Both the position numbers and the translations under genes were made by a program. From a virus, in the IMG/VR virus record IMGVR_UViG_3300034375_010109, positions 1 to 40,828 of that record: a stretch of DNA of 40,828 nucleotides; one strand, given 5' to 3'. Each line of letters begins with the position of its first letter. The stretch's first letter is position 1. Under the pieces are notes generated by a model, which was given only the letters and a program-made list of their open reading frames with translations, did no database searches and was not told the origin of the DNA. Below are positions 39,303 through 40,828 of this stretch, one piece after another.

Positions 39303-39331
39303 ATTCTACTATAAGGGGAGGAAAGTGTCAA
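39303..39331 (-). promoter_or_regulatory. Sigma70-type promoter heading a non-coding stretch
   Basis: The minus strand reads TTGACA (39326-39331), 17 bases, TAGAAT (39303-39308). The next gene is about 400 bases downstream and has its own promoter. Confidence 0.75.
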
Positions 39332-39348
39332 GAACCCTCCCCCCTTAT
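39311..39348. repeat. Inverted repeat spanning the -35 region
   Basis: ATAAGGGGAGG (39311-39321) pairs with CCTCCCCCCTTAT (39336-39348), 11 bp with a 2-base bulge, flanking the TTGACA box. It may be an operator, or a terminator stem for the 44-aa gene that ends 8 bases upstream of it. Confidence 0.6.
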
Positions 39349-39355
39349 GTGTATA

Positions 39356-39490
39356 TCAGAACTCCAATTCCTCCAGAGTAGGCTCATTCACCTGACTCAT
39401 ATCTTCAGAGACAATAGCTTCAAGAATGTCAAGGATTTCGTTGCCAGTGTTACCCTTACGAAGCAGAGAGATCATGATAGACTTGGACAT
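39356..39490 (-). CDS. Small conserved protein (44 aa), cyanobacterial/cyanophage type
   Basis: The protein starts MSKSIMISLLRKGNTGNEIL and ends NEPTLEELEF. It is acidic and helical and resembles short proteins seen in marine Synechococcus and their phages (ISLLRQGNTG-type). The function is unknown. Its upstream region shares an element with the 38-aa gene before it, suggesting parallel regulation. Confidence 0.65.
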   Translation of the reverse strand: MSKSIMISLLRKGNTGNEILDILEAIVSEDMSQVNEPTLEELEF

Positions 39491-39498
39491 AATAAAAA

Positions 39499-39526
39499 GA
39501 GAAAAGTGTTAGGAACTGTTGATGAG
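39499..39526 (-). promoter_or_regulatory. Repeated upstream element, copy 1
   Basis: Forward strand GAGAAAAGTGTT with AACTGTT and TGAG; it closely matches 39687-39714. Each copy lies 8-9 bases upstream of a small gene's ATG. Confidence 0.45.
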
Positions 39527-39561
39527 TTTAATGACATCATCAGGTCAAGATGTAAGTGTGA

Positions 39562-39678
39562 TCAGATCATCGATTTACGTTTCCGACGTGTAGCTGAAGG
39601 AAGAACCTTAACTGTTACTTTCTTGCCACTTGCCTGAATCTCATCAATGGACTGTAAGAGTTGTTGATAGGAAGTCAT
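39562..39678 (-). CDS. Tiny basic protein (38 aa)
   Basis: The protein starts MTSYQQLLQSIDEIQASGKK and ends LPSATRRKRKSMI. It has a helical N-half and a strongly basic C-terminus. I recognise no family. A promoter-like TTGACA (39721-39726) with a weak -10 lies just upstream. It is kept as a gene because of its similar setting to the 44-aa gene. Confidence 0.5.
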   Translation of the reverse strand: MTSYQQLLQSIDEIQASGKKVTVKVLPSATRRKRKSMI

Positions 39679-39686
39679 GAAATAAG

Positions 39687-39714
39687 GAGAAAAAGTGTGA
39701 TTAACTGTTCTGAG
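39687..39714 (-). promoter_or_regulatory. Repeated upstream element, copy 2
   Basis: Forward strand GAGAAAAAGTGT with AACTGTT and CTGAG, matching 39499-39526. It overlaps a possible promoter whose -35 is TTGACA at 39721-39726 and whose -10 (TAATCA) is weak. Confidence 0.45.
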
Positions 39715-39726
39715 AGTAAGTGTCAA

Positions 39727-39993
39727 TCAAAGGTCTTCCATCATTTCATTCAGTTCACAGATGTTCAGATTCTCATCATTCCACTTCACACCATCGGGCG
39801 TTTCTTTGCTGCCACAATCATACAAAAGAGTGACCAATTGTTGATAGTTTTCACACTGCTTTGCTTCGTTATACAAACCCTCGTCATTTTGAATCCAAAG
39901 GGCTACATTCCAAGTGGCGAAATTACTGAATCCATTGTAGCTGGTGTCGGTGAGATTGGTTTGGAAAGTGGTTGTCATTTGAGTGTTGTTCAT
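39727..39993 (-). CDS. Small protein with NGFSNFATWNVALW motif
   Basis: The 88-aa protein carries YNGFSNFATWNVALWIQNDE, a motif I recall from short proteins of cyanobacteria, cyanophages and related plasmids (DUF7249-like). The rest is acidic, ending NEMMEDL. The function is unknown. The first ATG (39993) directly follows TATAGT of the upstream element; if that is a -10 box, the start is more likely the second ATG (codon 6, 39978), giving 83 aa. Confidence 0.7.
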   Translation of the reverse strand: MNNTQMTTTFQTNLTDTSYNGFSNFATWNVALWIQNDEGLYNEAKQCENYQQLVTLLYDCGSKETPDGVKWNDENLNICELNEMMEDL

Positions 39994-40029
39994 ACTATAG
40001 GGGAACTTTAGAGGTTACTAACTTTAATT
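39994..40029 (-). promoter_or_regulatory. 36-bp repeated upstream element, copy 1
   Basis: It matches 40275-40310 at 34 of 36 positions. Read on the minus strand it begins AATTAAAGTTAGTAACCTC and ends TATAGT, a possible -10 without a good -35. Confidence 0.65.
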
Positions 40030-40038
40030 AAAGAGGAA

Positions 40039-40254
40039 TCAATCCTCTTCAGGATAAGCATCTCCCACAATATCCATCAGTTCATGAACACCTTTATAGG
40101 AAGTGTAGAAGAACTGTTGACGATCATTGCACCACAGTTGATAAGCATCACATCCCATTTTATAGTCTGAGATGTTATAAGTGTGAGTGCCATCACTTAC
40201 AACCTTTCCGAACATTTTGCGGACTTGGTTGTAATCAATTTCAGGGGTTTTCAT
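40039..40254 (-). CDS. Small protein (71 aa), unknown
   Basis: The protein starts MKTPEIDYNQVRKMFGKVVS and ends GDAYPEED. It has several aromatics (YQLWCNDRQQFFYTSYKG) and no recognised family. The 36-bp element upstream ends 20 bases before the ATG, consistent with a promoter and short leader. No Shine-Dalgarno site is visible. Confidence 0.6.
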   Translation of the reverse strand: MKTPEIDYNQVRKMFGKVVSDGTHTYNISDYKMGCDAYQLWCNDRQQFFYTSYKGVHELMDIVGDAYPEED

Positions 40255-40274
40255 GGTCGATTGGTAACTCTTAC

Positions 40275-40310
40275 ACTATAAGGGAACTTTGGAGGTTACT
40301 AACTTTAATT
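40275..40310 (-). promoter_or_regulatory. 36-bp repeated upstream element, copy 2
   Basis: Second copy of the element at 39994-40029 (two differences), ending TATAGT on the minus strand, 20 bases before the ATG of the 71-aa gene. Confidence 0.65.
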
Positions 40311-40324
40311 CAAAATGAGTTTGT

Positions 40325-40332
40325 TATAAATA
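40325..40332 (+). promoter_or_regulatory. Perfect T4-type late promoter on the plus strand
   Basis: TATAAATA read on the plus strand, facing a region with no gene and a terminator about 160-200 bases downstream. Confidence 0.5.
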
Positions 40333-40338
40333 GTTGAG

Positions 40339-40530
40339 TTATTTGTTCCACCGTCAGAAACAAACTCCATCGGGCAACAACAGAACTCTAGCAGTGTGAG
40401 TGTAAGACCTATTCAGGATAAGGTTTCATTATTGACACTTAGGATCGACTAGGATCGACAAATAGCAGACAACTGAATACAAAAGGGTGGCCAAGGAGTT
40501 ATAAAAAACTCACCCTTAATTGGTTTTTTT
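40339..40530 (+). ncRNA. Candidate late non-coding RNA
   Basis: The stretch lies between a plus-strand TATAAATA and an intrinsic terminator and has no gene. A GAGTT...AACTC-type hairpin can form near its 5' end (40336-40370). It shares TTCAGGATAAG with the plus strand of the 71-aa gene's 3' end, so the RNA could pair with that mRNA over 11 bases. This is inference only. Confidence 0.3.
40483..40530 (+). terminator. Intrinsic terminator on the plus strand
   Basis: AAGGGTG (40483-40489) pairs with CACCCTT (40511-40517) and an inner AGTT with AACT; alternatively CCAA pairs with TTGG just before seven T residues (40524-40530). Confidence 0.55.
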
Positions 40531-40610
40531 AGTGCTTAGAATCATAAGAAATCTGTGTGTCTTTATGATACTTTGAGAGGGAGGATTGTGAGGATTTCAG
40601 AGTCTGGGGG

Positions 40611-40639
40611 TTGACAAATCGTTCTCCTTATGGTAGAAC
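40611..40639 (+). promoter_or_regulatory. Sigma70-type promoter facing the tandem array
   Basis: TTGACA (40611-40616), 17 bases, TAGAAC (40634-40639) on the plus strand; the expected transcript starts at about 40646, the first base of the repeats. Confidence 0.6.
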
Positions 40640-40645
40640 ATCTTA

Positions 40646-40788
40646 GATAACAAGACCTGGAAGATTAACAAGGCCTCGAAGGTTTATAAGATAACAAGGC
40701 CTCGAAGGTTTATAAGATAACAAGGCCTCGAAGGTTTATAAGATAACAAGACCTGGAAGATTAACAAGACCTGGAAGATTAACAAGAT
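40646..40788 (+). repeat. Tandem array of two alternating unit types
   Basis: The array is one copy of an ACAAGACCTGGAAGATTA type unit, three copies of a 26-bp unit with ACAAGGCCTCGAAGGTTTAT, then two more copies of the first type. Each 26-bp unit has stops, and its length is not a multiple of 3, so no frame survives on either strand. Confidence 0.85.
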
Positions 40789-40828
40789 ATTAAGTGTTAT
40801 TTAGTACACTTCTTTATATTTAATTTCA

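Larger units (their letters stand above)
38904..39355. other. 452-base gap without genes: regulatory and repeat region
   Basis: I find no plausible gene on either strand. It contains two sigma70-type minus-strand promoters, an inverted repeat over one of them, a GGGGTT/AACCCC hairpin (around 39259-39277), a tandem array of 16-bp units and an AAAAAATTTCT/AGAATTTTTT hairpin. GC-rich runs (GGGGGGG, CCCCC) are much denser than in the coding DNA around it. Confidence 0.7.
40255..40828. other. 574-base right-end region without genes
   Basis: I see no credible coding frame. It contains a 36-bp upstream element, a plus-strand TATAAATA, a terminator-like hairpin, a 9-base direct repeat (TAGGATCGAC type, 40439-40460), a plus-strand sigma70-type promoter and a tandem array. 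It lies at a change from minus-strand genes to plus-strand signals. Confidence 0.65.

Noticed and set aside
39347-40011. Plus-strand open frames of 96 and 116 aa
   Set aside because: They lie antisense to four better supported small minus-strand genes and have no family resemblance.
40311-40376. Minus-strand 21-codon frame (MEFVSDGGTNNSTIY...)
   Set aside because: It is very short, has no ribosome binding site or family match, and overlaps the late promoter and hairpin.
40330-40440. tRNA gene
   Set aside because: I looked for a cloverleaf and a T-loop (GTTCRA) on both strands and found no consistent acceptor or anticodon stems.
40646-40788. CRISPR array
   Set aside because: The units are contiguous, without unique spacers of regular length.

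Overview
The window is a late structural gene cluster of a T4-like (Kyanoviridae/'cyanomyovirus'-type) tailed phage, most likely infecting marine picocyanobacteria (Prochlorococcus or Synechococcus). The evidence is AT-rich DNA, recognisable relatives of T4 gp25, gp6, gp8, gp13, gp14, gp15 and gp16 in conserved order, and several small proteins that I recognise as typical of marine cyanophages. All assignments rest on recall of family sequence patterns; no search was run. Every gene I can support is on the minus strand, so transcription runs from high to low coordinates.

Layout in transcription order. (1) 40255-40828 holds no gene. It has a candidate plus-strand RNA unit (TATAAATA late promoter plus intrinsic terminator) and a plus-strand sigma70-type promoter pointing into a tandem-repeat array. 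(2) 39356-40254 carries four very small genes, in two pairs; each pair shares a near-identical upstream element. (3) 38904-39355 is non-coding. It has two strong TTGACA-N17-TAGAAT promoters, an inverted repeat across one of them, an array of 16-bp units rich in TATAAT, and a strong hairpin. (4) 37779-38903 encodes a DruA-like (DUF4338-type) protein. (5) 36201-37742 has a 53-aa protein, a glycosyltransferase, two tiny basic proteins, a terminator and a 53-aa Cys-containing protein. (6) 12219-36165 is the baseplate block: gp25, gp6, a 4025-aa giant at the gp7 position, gp8, a 2519-aa DUF4815-type protein and a small coiled-coil protein. (7) 8400-12127 is the neck and packaging block: gp13, gp14, gp15 and gp16. 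(8) 63-8371 is the fibre/adhesin block: a small beta-rich protein, a 1726-aa collagen-like fibre with an S74 chaperone tail, a DUF7936-like protein, a 662-aa glycine-rich adhesin and a 144-aa conserved protein. A gene of unknown identity runs off the left edge.

How the genes work together. gp25, gp6, the gp7-position giant, gp8 and the DUF4815 protein should build the baseplate wedges and periphery. gp13 and gp14 close the neck, gp15 caps the tail tube and sheath, and gp16 starts genome packaging. The fibre block supplies host recognition. T4-type late promoters (NATAAATA) lie about 20-30 bp upstream of gp25, gp8, gp13, the 111-aa protein and the 144-aa protein, which fits several late transcription units.

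The least explained parts are regulatory: a repeated host-like promoter consensus (CTTGACA-N15-AGTAGAAT), one copy of which faces antisense into the late cluster at 12163-12191, and three transcription-unit-like stretches without genes near the right end.
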